From: Lachnospiraceae bacterium GAM79
GTDB lineage: Bacteria > Bacillota > Clostridia > Lachnospirales > Lachnospiraceae
Assembly (NCBI GenBank): GCA_020735665.1
Contig: CP085928.1
Location: forward strand, 2,402,501-2,466,500
DNA length: 64,000 bases
Direction: 5' to 3'
Shown here: positions 25,622 to 36,504 of the stretch, piece after piece
How positions within the stretch are numbered: the stretch's first letter is position 1
Layout of the letters: each line of letters opens with the position of its first letter
Program-made: the position numbers and the translations under genes
The notes under the pieces: model-generated
Seen by the model: only the letters and a program-made list of their open reading frames with translations
The model's database searches: none
What the model was told of the DNA's origin: nothing

Positions 25622-28459
25622 TTATAAATACCGCTTCAGATATTGTCCGGTATATGAATTCTCACATTCTGCGATCTCCTCCGGTGTTCCCTGTGCGATC
25701 ACTGTTCCACCGCGAACACCGCCTTCCGGTCCCATGTCGATGATATAATCGGCAGTCTTTATAACATCCAGATTATGCTCGATAACAACTACGGTATTTC
25801 CACTGTCACTAAGTCTGCGAAGAATATCCACCAGACGATGAACATCGGCGAAATGAAGTCCGGTCGTCGGTTCATCCAGAATGTAGATCGTCTTTCCGGT
25901 TCCACGTCTGGCAAGCTCCGTCGCAAGCTTTACTCTCTGTGCCTCTCCTCCGGATAAAGTGGTAGATGGCTGTCCCAGACGGATATAGCCCAGGCCAACA
26001 TCCTTTAACGTTTCGATCTTTCGCAGAATGCTTGGAACATTTGCAAAGAACTCGCAGGCTTCATCCACAGTCATATCCAGAACATCATAAATGCTCTTAC
26101 CTTTATATTTTACTTCCAGTGTCTCACGATTGTACCGCTTGCCGCCGCATACCTCACAAGGAACATAGACATCCGGCAGGAAATGCATCTCGATCTTGAT
26201 GATACCATCACCACGGCAGGCTTCGCATCGTCCACCCGATACATTGAATGAAAATCTTCCCTTCTTATATCCTCTTGCCTTGGCATCCTTTGTATTTGCA
26301 AACAGATCACGGATCATGTCAAATACACCTGTATAGGTTGCCGGGTTCGATCTCGGGCTTCTTCCGATTGGTGACTGATCGATATTGATCACCTTATCGA
26401 GTGCATCGTAACCCACGATGTGATCATGATGTCCCGGTTTGATACGGCTCTTGTTCAGTCTTCTCGCCAGCTTCTTATATAAGATCTCATTTACAAGTGA
26501 GCTCTTTCCCGAACCGGATACACCAGTCACGCATACCATAATACCCAGTGGTATATTCACATCAATATGCTTCAGGTTGTTCTCATACGCATTCTGAACG
26601 GTCAGCCAGCCCGTTGGCTTTCTTCGTACCTCCGGTACCGGAATCTTTTTTCTTCCGCTTAAATAATCACCGGTAATCGAGTTCTCATTTTTCATGATCT
26701 CCTCTGCTGTACCTTCCGCAACAACATAACCACCATTTTCACCGGCTCCCGGACCGATATCTATAATATAATCTGCTGCACGCATCGTATCTTCATCATG
26801 CTCTACCACAATCAGAGTATTTCCAAGATCACGCAAATGCTCCAATGCTCCGATCAGCTTATCATTATCTCTCTGATGCAGACCAATACTTGGTTCATCC
26901 AGAATATAAGCAACTCCCACAAGCCCGGAACCGATCTGTGTCGCCAGACGGATTCGCTGTGCCTCTCCACCGGACAATGTGCCTGTAGAACGATAAAGTG
27001 CCAGATAATCAAGGCCTACATCGATCAGAAAATGCAGTCTCGCCCGGATCTCCTTTAAAACTGCCCCGCCGATCAGCATCTGCCGGTCTGTCAACTTAAT
27101 ATTATCCATAAAGTTTGTAAGATCCTCGATCGACATTCTGGTCAGATCATCAATATTCTTATCGGCGATCGTAACAGCCAGTGCTGTCGGTTTCAGACGT
27201 TTTCCTTTACATTCTTCACATGGCGTGATCGTCATAAAAGTCTCATACTCGGCCTTGGTCGTCTCACCTCCGGTCTCCCGATATCTTCGCTGGACATTCT
27301 TGATCAGTCCTTCAAATGTAATATCATAGACGCCTTCTCCACGCTGTCCTTTATAGTGAACCTTTACCGGACGGCTGTTCTTGCCATATAATAACAGATC
27401 TTTGATCTCATCACTGTAATCCTGAAATGGTGTGTCCAGTGAGAAATGATATTCCTCTGCCAATGCACGAAGTACTGCATTTGTGAAACTCTTTCCATCA
27501 TTACAGGACTGCCAGCCCAGCACAACAATTGCCCCTTCATTGATCGACAGCTTGGTATCCGGGATCATCAGATCCGGATCAAATTCCATCTTAAATCCCA
27601 GACCGGCACAACATGGACATGCGCCAAATGGATTGTTGAATGAAAAGCTTCTGGGCTCGATCTCATCAATGCTGATTCCACAATCCGGGCAGGAAAAGCT
27701 GTCAGAGAAATTCAAGATTTCATTTTCTCCATCTGTATTTATAACCTCAATCTTCATCAGACCTTCTGCCATCCGCAGAGTTGTCTCTACAGAATCTGTC
27801 AGTCTTCGTTCCATATCAGGACGAACGACCAGACGATCCACAACAATATCAATATTATGCTTCTTATTCTTATCCAGCTTGATCTCCTCGGATAACTCAT
27901 ACATACTGCCATCAATGATCGCACGGACAAAACCGCTCTTTGCCGCCTTCTCCAACAGCTTCACATGTTCCCCTTTTCTGCCTCTTATAACCGGTGCGAG
28001 TACCATGAATTTTGTCCGTTCCGGCAATTGCATGATATCGTCTACCATCTGATCCACGCTCTGTTTGCTGATCACTTTTCCACATTTCGGACAGTGTGGG
28101 ATTCCTGCTCTTGCATATAACAGACGGAAATAATCATAGATCTCCGTTACTGTTCCGACTGTGGATCTCGGATTCTTATTTGTCGATTTCTGATCGATCG
28201 ATATCGCAGGCGACAGGCCCTCGATCTTCTCGACATCCGGCTTCTCTGCCTGTCCAAGGAACTGTCTTGCATAGGAAGATAAGGACTCCATATAGCGTCG
28301 CTGACCTTCGGCATAGATCGTATCAAATGCCAGTGAGGATTTGCCCGAACCGGACAGACCTGTCACAACGACAAATTTATCTCTCGGAATCTTCACATCT
28401 ATATTCTTCAGGTTATGTTCTTTTGCACCTTTAATCGTAATATACTTAATATCACCCAT
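25622..28459 (-). CDS. uvrA: Excinuclease ABC subunit A
   Basis: The 945-residue UvrA has two ABC modules: Walker [10 protein letters not shown] near residue 34 and GVSGSGKSS near 640, signatures [12 protein letters not shown] and [12 protein letters not shown], and two Walker B motifs ending [10 protein letters not shown] and [10 protein letters not shown]. Zinc-finger cysteines occur as CPDCG/CPCC and CEAC...CEVCGGKR. The protein dimerises, scans for DNA damage and loads UvrB in nucleotide excision repair. It lies downstream of uvrB on the same strand, separated by a fold-back repeat. Length and motifs are complete. Confidence 0.98.
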   Translation of the reverse strand: MGDIKYITIKGAKEHNLKNIDVKIPRDKFVVVTGLSGSGKSSLAFDTIYAEGQRRYMESLSSYARQFLGQAEKPDVEKIEGLSPAISIDQKSTNKNPRSTVGTVTEIYDYFRLLYARAGIPHCPKCGKVISKQSVDQMVDDIMQLPERTKFMVLAPVIRGRKGEHVKLLEKAAKSGFVRAIIDGSMYELSEEIKLDKNKKHNIDIVVDRLVVRPDMERRLTDSVETTLRMAEGLMKIEVINTDGENEILNFSDSFSCPDCGISIDEIEPRSFSFNNPFGACPCCAGLGFKMEFDPDLMIPDTKLSINEGAIVVLGWQSCNDGKSFTNAVLRALAEEYHFSLDTPFQDYSDEIKDLLLYGKNSRPVKVHYKGQRGEGVYDITFEGLIKNVQRRYRETGGETTKAEYETFMTITPCEECKGKRLKPTALAVTIADKNIDDLTRMSIEDLTNFMDNIKLTDRQMLIGGAVLKEIRARLHFLIDVGLDYLALYRSTGTLSGGEAQRIRLATQIGSGLVGVAYILDEPSIGLHQRDNDKLIGALEHLRDLGNTLIVVEHDEDTMRAADYIIDIGPGAGENGGYVVAEGTAEEIMKNENSITGDYLSGRKKIPVPEVRRKPTGWLTVQNAYENNLKHIDVNIPLGIMVCVTGVSGSGKSSLVNEILYKKLARRLNKSRIKPGHHDHIVGYDALDKVINIDQSPIGRSPRSNPATYTGVFDMIRDLFANTKDAKARGYKKGRFSFNVSGGRCEACRGDGIIKIEMHFLPDVYVPCEVCGGKRYNRETLEVKYKGKSIYDVLDMTVDEACEFFANVPSILRKIETLKDVGLGYIRLGQPSTTLSGGEAQRVKLATELARRGTGKTIYILDEPTTGLHFADVHRLVDILRRLSDSGNTVVVIEHNLDVIKTADYIIDMGPEGGVRGGTVIAQGTPEEIAECENSYTGQYLKRYL

Positions 28460-28496
28460 TTCGGTTGACCTTCTTTCTGCTCATTTTATTTGAATC

Positions 28497-28736
28497 TTAT
28501 AAACATGTATGATCATTATATTTATTATTACTTTTATACAATATGAAAGATACATTACATATTATTCCGTAAGACGCTTCCGCTCGTATCCTCGTGCAGC
28601 GGTACATAAAGTTGCAAAAAACGCAACTTAAGTACCGGCCTCGGATAAGGCTTACTTCATAATAGTAATGATATCTTTCATATTAGTTTAACAACTAATA
28701 TTCAAACAAATAATAATATGATCATACATGTTTATA
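28497..28736. repeat. Fold-back repeat element, copy 3 (between uvrB and uvrA)
   Basis: Outer arms (AAACATGTATGATCAT at 28501 and its complement near 28716-28733) and inner arms (AATATGAAAGATA / TATCTTTCATATT) surround the conserved core. The core has TTATTCCGTAAGACGCTTCCGCTCG, split here across 28561-28586, then GCAGCGGTAC, a central hairpin GTTGC/GCAAC, TTAAGTACCGGC and CATAATAGTAATG. It lies between two genes probably transcribed together, so it would be part of the mRNA. Confidence 0.85.
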
Positions 28737-28777
28737 CACTTTCAATTAGTACGACAGCATGATCTGTATTGTATTTT

Positions 28778-30766
28778 CTACTTATCATAATCTCGTAAAG
28801 CTTCTTTATATTTTTTCAGCTCATCACGGACGATCGCTGCCATTTCAAAGTTCAGGTCGGCGGCTGCCATGTTCATCTTCTTTGTCAGCTTATCGATCAT
28901 TGCTTTCAGCTCTTTCTTTGTCATGGATTCAATATCTTTCTCTGCATCCACAACCGGTTTATCTTCTGTGACTTCATTTGTAATAAGATCACGGATACTC
29001 TTCTGGATCGTCTTCGGTATGATCCCATGTTCCTTATTATAAGCATCCTGAATCTTTCGACGACGATTTGTCTCCGAGATCGCACGTTTCATGGAGTCTG
29101 TCATCATATCTGCATACATGATAACATGACCTTCTGAATTTCTCGCAGCACGTCCGATCGTCTGGATCAATGAAGTCTCCGAACGCAGGAAGCCCTCTTT
29201 ATCTGCATCCAGGATAGCCACCAGTGTGATCTCCGGAATATCAAGTCCCTCACGAAGGAGGTTGATACCAACTAATACGTCAAATACACCCATTCTGAGA
29301 TCACGCACGATCTCTACACGCTCCATTGTATCAATATCAGAATGAAGATATTTGACCTTAATGCCATTCTCACGCAGGAAATCTGTCAGATCCTCTGCCA
29401 TACGTTTTGTAAGTGTTGTAACCAGAACCTTGTGTCCCTGTTCTGTCTCTTTCAATATCTCTGACATCAGGTCGTCGATCTGTCCTTCTACCGGACGGAC
29501 ATCCACCGGTGGATCCAGCAATCCGGTCGGTCGAATGATCTGCTCGGCCCGGAGCAGCTCATGTTCTGCTTCATATTTGGATGGTGTCGCCGATACAAAT
29601 AATACCTGATCTAACTTCGATTCAAATTCTTCAAAGTTTAACGGACGGTTGTCCAATGCGGATGGCAGACGGAATCCATAATCCACCAGATTCTGTTTTC
29701 TGGAACGATCACCTGCATACATTCCTCCGACCTGCGGAATCGTCATATGCGACTCATCTATGATCAACAGGAAATCATCACCGAAGAAATCCAGCAATGT
29801 GCTCGGAGTCTCCCCGGATTCTCTGCCGGATAATGGTCCTGAATAATTCTCGATACCGGAGCAGAAGCCTGTCTCCCGCATCATCTCTATATCAAAATTT
29901 GTCCGTTCTTCAATCCGCTGCGCTTCGATCAGCTTATCATTTTCCTTAAAATACTGTACCCGTTCAGCCAATTCCGCTTCGATCTTTGTAAGTGCACGTT
30001 CCAGCTTCTCATGTCCGACAACATAATGAGAAGCAGGAAAGATACAGGTAAAATTCAGGCTGCGCCTGATCTCCCCAGTCAACGGATCAAATTCACAGAT
30101 ACGGTCGATCTCATCACCAAAGAATTCAACACGCACAGCATCTTCAAATGTCGATACCGGAAGGATCTCCAGCACATCCCCGTGTACACGGAATGTTCCA
30201 CGGTGGAAATCCATATCATTTCTGACATACTGGATATCCGTCAGTTCATCGATCACCATATCCCGATCCTTGATCATTCCGACACGGAGCGACAGCATCT
30301 GCTCCCGGTATTCATCCGGATCACCGATACCGTAAATACAGGATACCGAGGATACGACCACAACATCTTTTCTGTCGATCAAGGCCGCTGTTGCACTGTG
30401 ACGCATCTTGTCAATATCATCGTTGATCGCAGAATCCTTCGCTATATAAGTATCAGTCGATGCCACATATGCTTCCGGCTGGTAATAATCATAATAAGAA
30501 ACAAAATATTCTACCGCATTTTCCGGAAAAAATTCCTTCATTTCCGAATATAACTGTGCCGCCAGCGTTTTGTTGTGCGCAAGCACCAGCGTCGGTTTAT
30601 TCAGTTGTGCTATTACATTTGCCATGGTAAATGTCTTACCGGAACCGGTTACACCTAACAGGGTTTCAAACTGATTTCCCTCTTTAAATCCATCCACCAG
30701 CTCTTTGATCGCCTGCGGCTGATCACCGGTCGGCTGATATTCTGATACTAATTTGAAATGATCCAT
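28778..30766 (-). CDS. uvrB: Excinuclease ABC subunit B
   Basis: The 662-residue protein has Walker A GVTGSGKT (38-45), the beta-hairpin [10 protein letters not shown] that inserts into DNA, the helicase DESH box ([10 protein letters not shown]), motif VI-like QTIGRAARN, and a C-terminal UVR domain (about 620-655) for UvrC contact. Together with UvrA it verifies bulky lesions and recruits UvrC. The ATG is preceded by CAGGAGAA. A LexA-box-like sequence lies about 100 bp upstream. uvrC is not in the window. Confidence 0.98.
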   Translation of the reverse strand: MDHFKLVSEYQPTGDQPQAIKELVDGFKEGNQFETLLGVTGSGKTFTMANVIAQLNKPTLVLAHNKTLAAQLYSEMKEFFPENAVEYFVSYYDYYQPEAYVASTDTYIAKDSAINDDIDKMRHSATAALIDRKDVVVVSSVSCIYGIGDPDEYREQMLSLRVGMIKDRDMVIDELTDIQYVRNDMDFHRGTFRVHGDVLEILPVSTFEDAVRVEFFGDEIDRICEFDPLTGEIRRSLNFTCIFPASHYVVGHEKLERALTKIEAELAERVQYFKENDKLIEAQRIEERTNFDIEMMRETGFCSGIENYSGPLSGRESGETPSTLLDFFGDDFLLIIDESHMTIPQVGGMYAGDRSRKQNLVDYGFRLPSALDNRPLNFEEFESKLDQVLFVSATPSKYEAEHELLRAEQIIRPTGLLDPPVDVRPVEGQIDDLMSEILKETEQGHKVLVTTLTKRMAEDLTDFLRENGIKVKYLHSDIDTMERVEIVRDLRMGVFDVLVGINLLREGLDIPEITLVAILDADKEGFLRSETSLIQTIGRAARNSEGHVIMYADMMTDSMKRAISETNRRRKIQDAYNKEHGIIPKTIQKSIRDLITNEVTEDKPVVDAEKDIESMTKKELKAMIDKLTKKMNMAAADLNFEMAAIVRDELKKYKEALRDYDK

Positions 30767-30864
30767 TATGTTCTCCTGATATATCTATCTAAATACAATC
30801 AATATTCTTATTATTGTTCTCTGTCTAATATATCATTCCATTTAAAAAAAGTACAGAGCAAATC

Positions 30865-30876
30865 GAATATTTGTTC
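30865..30876. promoter_or_regulatory. Candidate LexA (SOS) box upstream of uvrB
   Basis: GAATATTTGTTC, read on the minus strand as GAACAAATATTC, differs by one base from the GAACnnnnGTTC palindrome bound by Gram-positive LexA. It lies 99 bp before the uvrB start. The imperfect half-site keeps this tentative. Confidence 0.35.
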
Positions 30877-30877
30877 T

Positions 30878-30928
30878 TTATTCTGTAAGAACCTTCTGCT
30901 TCCCACTGTTGCATCCGCAAAGCGGATT
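30878..30928 (+). repeat. Degenerate half copy of the fold-back element
   Basis: TTATTCTGTAAGAACCTTCT through GTTGCATCCGC follows the left half of the fold-back core (TTATTCCGTAAGACGCTTC...GCAGCGG). No right half follows; the gene at 30987 begins soon after. Confidence 0.35.
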
Positions 30929-30986
30929 TAAAAAACATGCCATCCATGATATACTATGATTTATCAAAAAATGAACGAGGTGTAAC

Positions 30987-32186
30987 ATGAGCGCAATCGT
31001 AACATTAAAGAAGGGCGAGGGCAGAACCATCAAAGCCGGCGGCGCCTGGATTTATGACAATGAAATAGATACCATCATGGGGAGTTTTGAAAACGGAGAT
31101 ATCATCATTGTAAAAGACTTTGACGGATATCCGATGGGAAAGGGATTTATCAATACGAATTCCAAGATCACTGTCCGTATGCTGACACGTCACGTCGATA
31201 CCGAGATCAATGAAGATTTCTTCCGCATGCGTCTGCAGGCAGCATGGGATTATCGTAAGAAAACCGTAGATACAAGCAGCTGCCGTATCGTATTTGGCGA
31301 GGCAGACTTCCTGCCCGGTATTGTGATTGACAAATTTGAAGATGTGCTGGTCGTTGAGTCACTTGCACTTGGAATTGACAGAGTTAAAAATTTGTTAATA
31401 AATATTTTAAAAAATGTCCTTAAATCAGATGGTATAATAATCAAAGGTGTTTATGAGCGTAGCGATGCTAAAGTTAGAATAAATGAAGGGATGCAGCCAT
31501 TCAAGGGATTCATTGGGGATGAATTCGACACGAACGTGGAAATTATTGAAAATGGCGTACACTATATTGTTGACGTAAAAGACGGTCAGAAGACCGGCTT
31601 CTTTCTTGACCAGAAATACAACCGACTTGCGATCCAGCGTCTTTGTAAGGATGCAAAAGTTCTTGACTGTTTCACACACACAGGCTCTTTTGCGCTGAAC
31701 GCCGGAATTGCCGGTGCCACAAGCGTACTGGGTGTAGATGCTTCCGCACTTGCGGTCAAACAGGCACAGGAAAATGCAAAGCTGAACCATCTGGAGGATT
31801 CGGTTACATTTATCTGTAAAGATGTCTTTGATCTGCTCCCTGAACTGGAAGAACAGGGCGAGAAATTCGACGTTGTAATTCTGGATCCACCTGCATTTAC
31901 AAAATCACGCAACTCAATTAAAAACGCTGTAAAAGGTTATCGGGAAATAAATCTGAGAGCCATGAAGCTCGTTAAAGATGGCGGCTTTCTTGCCACCTGT
32001 TCATGCTCCCATTTCATGGACTATGAACTCTTTACAAAAACCATCGGGCAGGCTGCTTCCAACTCTCACAAACGACTGAGACAGGTTGAATTCCGTACTC
32101 AGGCTCCTGATCATCCGATTCTGTGGGCTGCAGATGAATCATATTATCTGAAGTTCTACATATTTCAAGTAACCAGCGACAAATAG
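30987..32186 (+). CDS. Class I SAM-dependent rRNA methyltransferase (RlmI/RlmL-C family)
   Basis: The 399-residue protein has an N-terminal PUA-like domain (about 1-75), a central beta domain and a C-terminal Rossmann methyltransferase. Visible motifs are DGQKTGFFLDQKYNR before the fold, VLDCFTHTGSFAL as SAM motif I, VLGVDASA as the acidic motif and VVILDPPAFTKSR as the catalytic loop. RlmI makes m5C1962 in 23S rRNA. Target assignment by family is reasonable, but paralogues exist, so I leave the symbol blank. GAGGTG precedes the ATG at 30987. Confidence 0.9.
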   Translation: MSAIVTLKKGEGRTIKAGGAWIYDNEIDTIMGSFENGDIIIVKDFDGYPMGKGFINTNSKITVRMLTRHVDTEINEDFFRMRLQAAWDYRKKTVDTSSCRIVFGEADFLPGIVIDKFEDVLVVESLALGIDRVKNLLINILKNVLKSDGIIIKGVYERSDAKVRINEGMQPFKGFIGDEFDTNVEIIENGVHYIVDVKDGQKTGFFLDQKYNRLAIQRLCKDAKVLDCFTHTGSFALNAGIAGATSVLGVDASALAVKQAQENAKLNHLEDSVTFICKDVFDLLPELEEQGEKFDVVILDPPAFTKSRNSIKNAVKGYREINLRAMKLVKDGGFLATCSCSHFMDYELFTKTIGQAASNSHKRLRQVEFRTQAPDHPILWAADESYYLKFYIFQVTSDK

Positions 32187-32249
32187 CTGGAGTTTCAGAG
32201 ATTGGTCCTCTGTCATTTATCTTACTTGTAATACTTTTGGGAGGTAAAC

Positions 32250-32855
32250 ATGAAGCTAATACAGAGAAATAGGGATGCAGCATATCTACAGTATGATAAA
32301 TATGTCGATTTCGACAATCCCATGGTTATGGAGAAGGCTATGGATCTTACCAAAAACTGCAGATCTGTTTACGAAAAAATAGAAACCATATATTATTTTG
32401 TCAGAGATGAAATTGATCACACCTGGGACGCCAAAGATTCCACGATCACGATCTCTGCATCAGATGTTCTGGAAAAGAAAACCGGTATCAGCTATTCAAA
32501 GGCAAATCTGTTAGCCGCACTGATGCGTGCAAATGGTATTTACACCGGATTCTGCTACCAGAGGATCAAACGATTCACATATGATAACAAGCTGGCACTT
32601 CATGCACTGAATGCAGTATTTGAACCGGATGTCAAGAAATGGATCCGCTTGGACGCCAGAGGGAACAATTACCAGTTTCAAGCTGATTTCTCGATCAACG
32701 AACGAAATCTTGGATATGAGATCCGACCGGAGCTTGGTGAATTTGAATTCGACGATCTGATCGCGGTTCCTCTTCCATCGACAATGGCAGTTCTGGAAAA
32801 GAGCACAAATGCGATCAAAATGTACTATAACGATCTGCCGGACTACAACGATTAA
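32250..32855 (+). CDS. Transglutaminase-like superfamily protein lacking the catalytic cysteine
   Basis: The 201-residue protein has the transglutaminase-like core: YYFVRDEIDHTWD, then TGISYSKANLLAALMRANGI, the catalytic His118 in LALHALNAVF and Asp135 in WIRLDARGN. In active relatives the second motif reads GxCYAKxxLLAALLR. Here the Cys position is Ser81 (AGC), while His and Asp are kept. The protein may be a binding or regulatory pseudo-enzyme, or use Ser. GGGAGG precedes the ATG. It lies 63 bp after the RlmI-like gene and is followed by a strong terminator, so the two may form one unit. Confidence 0.85.
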   Translation: MKLIQRNRDAAYLQYDKYVDFDNPMVMEKAMDLTKNCRSVYEKIETIYYFVRDEIDHTWDAKDSTITISASDVLEKKTGISYSKANLLAALMRANGIYTGFCYQRIKRFTYDNKLALHALNAVFEPDVKKWIRLDARGNNYQFQADFSINERNLGYEIRPELGEFEFDDLIAVPLPSTMAVLEKSTNAIKMYYNDLPDYND

Positions 32856-32868
32856 TATTATATTTTAC

Positions 32869-32948
32869 AAAATCATCGGTCCTGCCGACCGACAGTTTTT
32901 CCTGATCATTCTAAAAACTGTTCTGTTGGCGCGGTCGATGATTTTTTA
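32869..32948 (+). terminator. Terminator after the transglutaminase-like gene
   Basis: AAAATCATCG (32869-32878) through GACAGTTTTT pairs with AAAAACTGTT through CGATGATTTTTT (32936-32947), giving a long interrupted stem that ends in a T run. Confidence 0.8.
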
Positions 32949-33061
32949 TGTCTGTCTGAAATGATTTCCGTTGATTTTTCCGGTATCGCAGGGTTTAATT
33001 TCCTGTTGTCTTATGGTAGAATTATACACAGTTAAAAATTTTACGAAAAGGGGTTACCGAT

Positions 33062-33691
33062 ATGAGTAATGTCACAATTATGAATCATCCTTTGATCAAA
33101 CACAAAATATCAATGTTAAGAAACGAGAACACCGGAACAAATGAATTCCGTACACTTGTAGAAGAAATCGCTATGCTTATGGGCTACGAAGCACTTCGTG
33201 ATCTGCCTACAGAAGATGTAGAGATCAAGACTCCGATCGAAACCTGCAAATCTCCTATGATCGCAGGCAAAAAGATGGCAGTTGTACCGATCCTCCGTGC
33301 CGGTCTTGGCATGGTAAGCGGCATCCTTGCTCTGGTTCCATCAGCAAAGGTTGGACACATTGGGCTCTACAGAGACCCGAAGACACACGAGCCGCATGAG
33401 TATTACTGTAAACTGCCGGATCCGATCGAGCAGAGAACAATCCTTGTTGTTGATCCAATGTTAGCAACCGGCGGTTCCGGTTCCGAAGCTGTTTCATTTA
33501 TCAAACAGCACGGCGGCAAGAATATCAAATTCATGTGTATCATCGCTGCTCCTGAAGGTCTGGAAAGACTTCAAAAGGATCACCCGGACATCCAGATCTA
33601 TGTTGGTCAGCTTGACAGATGCTTAAATGAAAATGCTTACATCTGCCCGGGTCTCGGTGATGCCGGCGACAGAATTTTCGGAACAAAATAA
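33062..33691 (+). CDS. upp: Uracil phosphoribosyltransferase
   Basis: The 209-residue enzyme converts uracil and PRPP to UMP in pyrimidine salvage. It shows the PRPP loop [15 protein letters not shown] (about 129-143), the flexible-loop region [12 protein letters not shown] and the C-terminal uracil-binding [14 protein letters not shown]. Length is typical. AAAAGGGG lies before the ATG. It follows a terminator and precedes the YhaM-like gene by 16 bp, so it starts a new operon. Confidence 0.97.
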   Translation: MSNVTIMNHPLIKHKISMLRNENTGTNEFRTLVEEIAMLMGYEALRDLPTEDVEIKTPIETCKSPMIAGKKMAVVPILRAGLGMVSGILALVPSAKVGHIGLYRDPKTHEPHEYYCKLPDPIEQRTILVVDPMLATGGSGSEAVSFIKQHGGKNIKFMCIIAAPEGLERLQKDHPDIQIYVGQLDRCLNENAYICPGLGDAGDRIFGTK

Positions 33692-33707
33692 CAGGAAGGC
33701 TTACATT

Positions 33708-34649
33708 ATGAGATATATACACGAGCTTCGCGAAGGCGAAATGGTTTCAGAGGTTTACCTCTGCAAAAACAAGATCACAGGAAAGACAAAATCAGGTAAA
33801 TCCTACTATTCTCTGCAGCTGGTAGATGCCAGCGGAACAATGGATGGTAAGATCTGGGAACTGAACAGCGGAATTGGGCATTTTGAATCCATGAACTATG
33901 TTAAGGTTGACGGTCAGGTTACCTCATTTAACAACACTCTCCAGTTGACAATTAAGAAGATCCGTATCGCTGAAGAAGGGGAATACGATATCAACGACTA
34001 TATGCCATGCACGAAGAAAAATGTCGATGAAATGTTTGACAAGCTGCTTGGCATTATCGCAACGATCGAAAAACCTTACTACAAAAAGCTTCTGGAAAGC
34101 TTCTTTGTAGAGGACAAAGCTCTTGCAAAAGAATTCAAAAAGCATTCGGCTGCCAAATCCATTCATCATGGATTTGTCGGCGGTCTGTTAGAGCACACTC
34201 TGGCAGTTACCAGCATGTGTGACTACTACACTACATACTACCCGATCTTAAATCGTGACCTGCTCCTGACTGCTGCCATGCTTCATGACATCGGCAAGGT
34301 CTATGAGCTTTCAACATTCCCGGAAAATGATTACACAGATTCCGGTCAGTTACTTGGTCACATCGTAATGGGTACTATGATGATCCGCGACAAGATTCGT
34401 GATTCTGTTCCGGAATTTCCTGCAAAGGAAGCAAACGAACTGGAGCACTGTATCCTCTCCCACCACGGCGAACTGGAATACGGCTCTCCAAAGAAGCCTG
34501 CCCTGATCGAAGCACTTGCATTATCATTTGCCGATAATACAGATGCCAAGATCCAGACATTCATGGAAGCATTAGACAGCAAGGACGAGACCGGCTGGCT
34601 TGGTTACAATAAAATGATAGAAAGTAATATCCGCAGATCTACAAAATAA
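33708..34649 (+). CDS. YhaM-like 3'-5' exoribonuclease (OB-fold plus HD domain)
   Basis: The 313-residue protein has an OB nucleic-acid-binding fold (about 10-90) and an HD phosphohydrolase domain. The metal-binding His residues are in HHGFVGGLLEHTLAV, with His193-Asp194 in MLHDIGKVYEL and a further His pair in LSHHGELEYGSP. This matches B. subtilis YhaM, a manganese-dependent exonuclease of RNA decay. The ATG at 33708 follows AGGAAGG; longer in-frame readings overlap upp. It probably shares a transcript with upp and the methyltransferase at 34669. Confidence 0.9.
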   Translation: MRYIHELREGEMVSEVYLCKNKITGKTKSGKSYYSLQLVDASGTMDGKIWELNSGIGHFESMNYVKVDGQVTSFNNTLQLTIKKIRIAEEGEYDINDYMPCTKKNVDEMFDKLLGIIATIEKPYYKKLLESFFVEDKALAKEFKKHSAAKSIHHGFVGGLLEHTLAVTSMCDYYTTYYPILNRDLLLTAAMLHDIGKVYELSTFPENDYTDSGQLLGHIVMGTMMIRDKIRDSVPEFPAKEANELEHCILSHHGELEYGSPKKPALIEALALSFADNTDAKIQTFMEALDSKDETGWLGYNKMIESNIRRSTK

Positions 34650-34668
34650 AGGATACGATATTTATTTT

Positions 34669-36120
34669 ATGGAACTTAAAAAGAACAGTATATATACAAT
34701 AGAAATAACGGACATGGGAAATGAGGGAGAAGGCATCGGCCATCTCTCTCTTTCTGATGTAGCAAATAACAAAACAGGCACAGACATTTCCACGAAAGCT
34801 TCATCCGAAGATGGAAATAACGTGCAGAATATCACTGTATTTGTCAAAGATACAGTGATCGGTGACGTAGCCGAGATCTCGATCATGAAAGCAAAAAAAT
34901 CGATCGCCTACGGACGGCTGGTTCGCCTGATCACACCATCCCCTTACCGCGTAACTCCGGTCTGCCCAGTCGCAAAGAGCTGTGGTGGATGCAGTCTTCA
35001 GCACATTTCCTATGAGAAGCAGTTGGAATACAAATGGAATAAAGTAAGAGAATGTCTGCGCCGGATCGGCAAGATTGAGAATCCCGATACTCTGATGGAA
35101 CCAATCTATGGTATGAAAGAACCATACCACTATCGAAATAAAGCACAGTTTCCGGTTGGCAGAGACAAAAACGGCAATATCGTGATCGGCTTCTATGCCG
35201 GCAGAACCCATTCGATCATCGATTCCGATACCTGTGCGATCGGTGCAGAAGTAAATGATCAGATTCTGCCGATCATCCGTGCATTTCTCACGGAATATAA
35301 CATTTCCACTTATAACGAAACAACCGGACAGGGTCTGGTACGTCATATTCTGACTCGTGTTGGGTTTACAACCGGCGAAGTTATGGTCTGTCTCATCGTA
35401 AATGGAAAAAAACTACCTCATGCAGATGAACTCATCTCCCGTCTGACAAAAATTTCCGGAATGACTTCAATCTGCCTGAACATCAATACAGAAAAAACAA
35501 ATAAGATTCTTGGACCAACCTGCAAAACACTGTGGGGCAGTCCATACATCACAGATTATATCGGCAATGTAAAATACCGGATTTCACCTCTGTCCTTCTA
35601 TCAGGTAAACCCTGTGCAGACTAAGGTACTTTATGAAAAAGCATTGGAATATGCAGATCTGAACGGCGAGGAAACCGTCTGGGATATGTACTGCGGCATC
35701 GGAACCATCTCCCTGTTTCTTGCTCAGAAAGCAAAACAGGTATACGGTGTGGAGATCGTTCCTCAGGCAATCCTGGATGCCCGTAAAAATGCGGAACTTA
35801 ACGATATCCACAACGTCGAATTCTTTACCGGAAAAGCGGAGGAAGTCGTTCCTGCCATTTACGAAAAAGGCGGCGATGGTTCCCATGCAGATGTCGTCGT
35901 TGTCGATCCACCAAGAAAAGGCTGTGACAAGGTACTCCTTGACACCCTGATCCGGATGAATCCAAAACGGCTTGTCTATGTAAGCTGCGATCCCGCAACC
36001 CTTGCCCGTGACATCGCCATCCTCACTCCCGCCGGCTACCACCTCGAAAAAGTCGCTGTCGTCGACCAGTTTGGCCACACCGGGCACGTTGAGTCCGTAG
36101 TTCTGCTGTCACGAGCATAG
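34669..36120 (+). CDS. 23S rRNA (uracil-C5)-methyltransferase, RlmD/TrmA family
   Basis: The 483-residue protein begins with a TRAM-like RNA-binding region (about 1-90, interrupted by an insert rich in Asn, Thr and Ser near 30-52). An Fe-S cluster site follows: Cys99, Cys105 and Cys108 in CPVAKSCGGC, and a later Cys near 182. The C-terminal SAM domain has VWDMYCGIGTISLFLA, VVVVDPPRKGCD and catalytic Cys in LVYVSCDPATLARD. Gram-positive relatives (RlmCD) modify two uridines, so the exact site is left open. The ribosome site is weak. The stop codon lies inside the first hairpin of the spacer that follows. Confidence 0.93.
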   Translation: MELKKNSIYTIEITDMGNEGEGIGHLSLSDVANNKTGTDISTKASSEDGNNVQNITVFVKDTVIGDVAEISIMKAKKSIAYGRLVRLITPSPYRVTPVCPVAKSCGGCSLQHISYEKQLEYKWNKVRECLRRIGKIENPDTLMEPIYGMKEPYHYRNKAQFPVGRDKNGNIVIGFYAGRTHSIIDSDTCAIGAEVNDQILPIIRAFLTEYNISTYNETTGQGLVRHILTRVGFTTGEVMVCLIVNGKKLPHADELISRLTKISGMTSICLNINTEKTNKILGPTCKTLWGSPYITDYIGNVKYRISPLSFYQVNPVQTKVLYEKALEYADLNGEETVWDMYCGIGTISLFLAQKAKQVYGVEIVPQAILDARKNAELNDIHNVEFFTGKAEEVVPAIYEKGGDGSHADVVVVDPPRKGCDKVLLDTLIRMNPKRLVYVSCDPATLARDIAILTPAGYHLEKVAVVDQFGHTGHVESVVLLSRA

Positions 36121-36402
36121 CGAAGTGAGAGCAGATTACGGAGGACCATGCAAGGCACGCCCAAGAGAACGAGTTAAAAACGAAGTTCGATTGGATGCGG
36201 GCTACTGCTGAAACTTGCGTTCTCTTAGAGAAGACAAGTGCAACGCACGAAGTCTGAACTTAGAAACGCAGTTGTTCTGGCGAGCGAAGCGAGAGCAGAA
36301 CCTCCTTGAACCTTGTCAAGGAGCGTTAGCGACGCAGAGAAGCATTAGCACTGACCATGCGATAGCTGTCCACGATTGGCGTGCACGAAGTGCAAAGACA
36401 GC
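36101..36402 (+). repeat. Cluster of short stem-loops downstream of the uracil methyltransferase gene
   Basis: At least six hairpins follow one another. They include TCTGCT...AGCAGA spanning the stop codon (36101-36134), AAGAGAACG/CGTTCTCTT (36163-36226) and GTTCTG...CAGAAC with an inner GCGAAGC turn (36274-36301). The others are TCCTTG/CAAGGA (36304-36323), GCGT-tagcg-ACGC (36322-36335) and TGCAC-gaa-GTGCA (36382-36394) inside AGCTGTC/GACAGC. No coding frame fits. It differs in sequence from the fold-back family. Confidence 0.6.
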
Positions 36403-36504
36403 GTAGGAAAGAGGAATGTGTAATGCTCCAGATTATGTCCTTAGGCTGTTGGCATACTATATTAAAACGGAAAACATGGTGAAAGATAAGAGCAACGAGA
36501 AAAT

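Noticed and set aside
36215-36406. 63-codon frame in the hairpin cluster
   Set aside because: It is made of palindromic sequence, has no ribosome site and matches no family.
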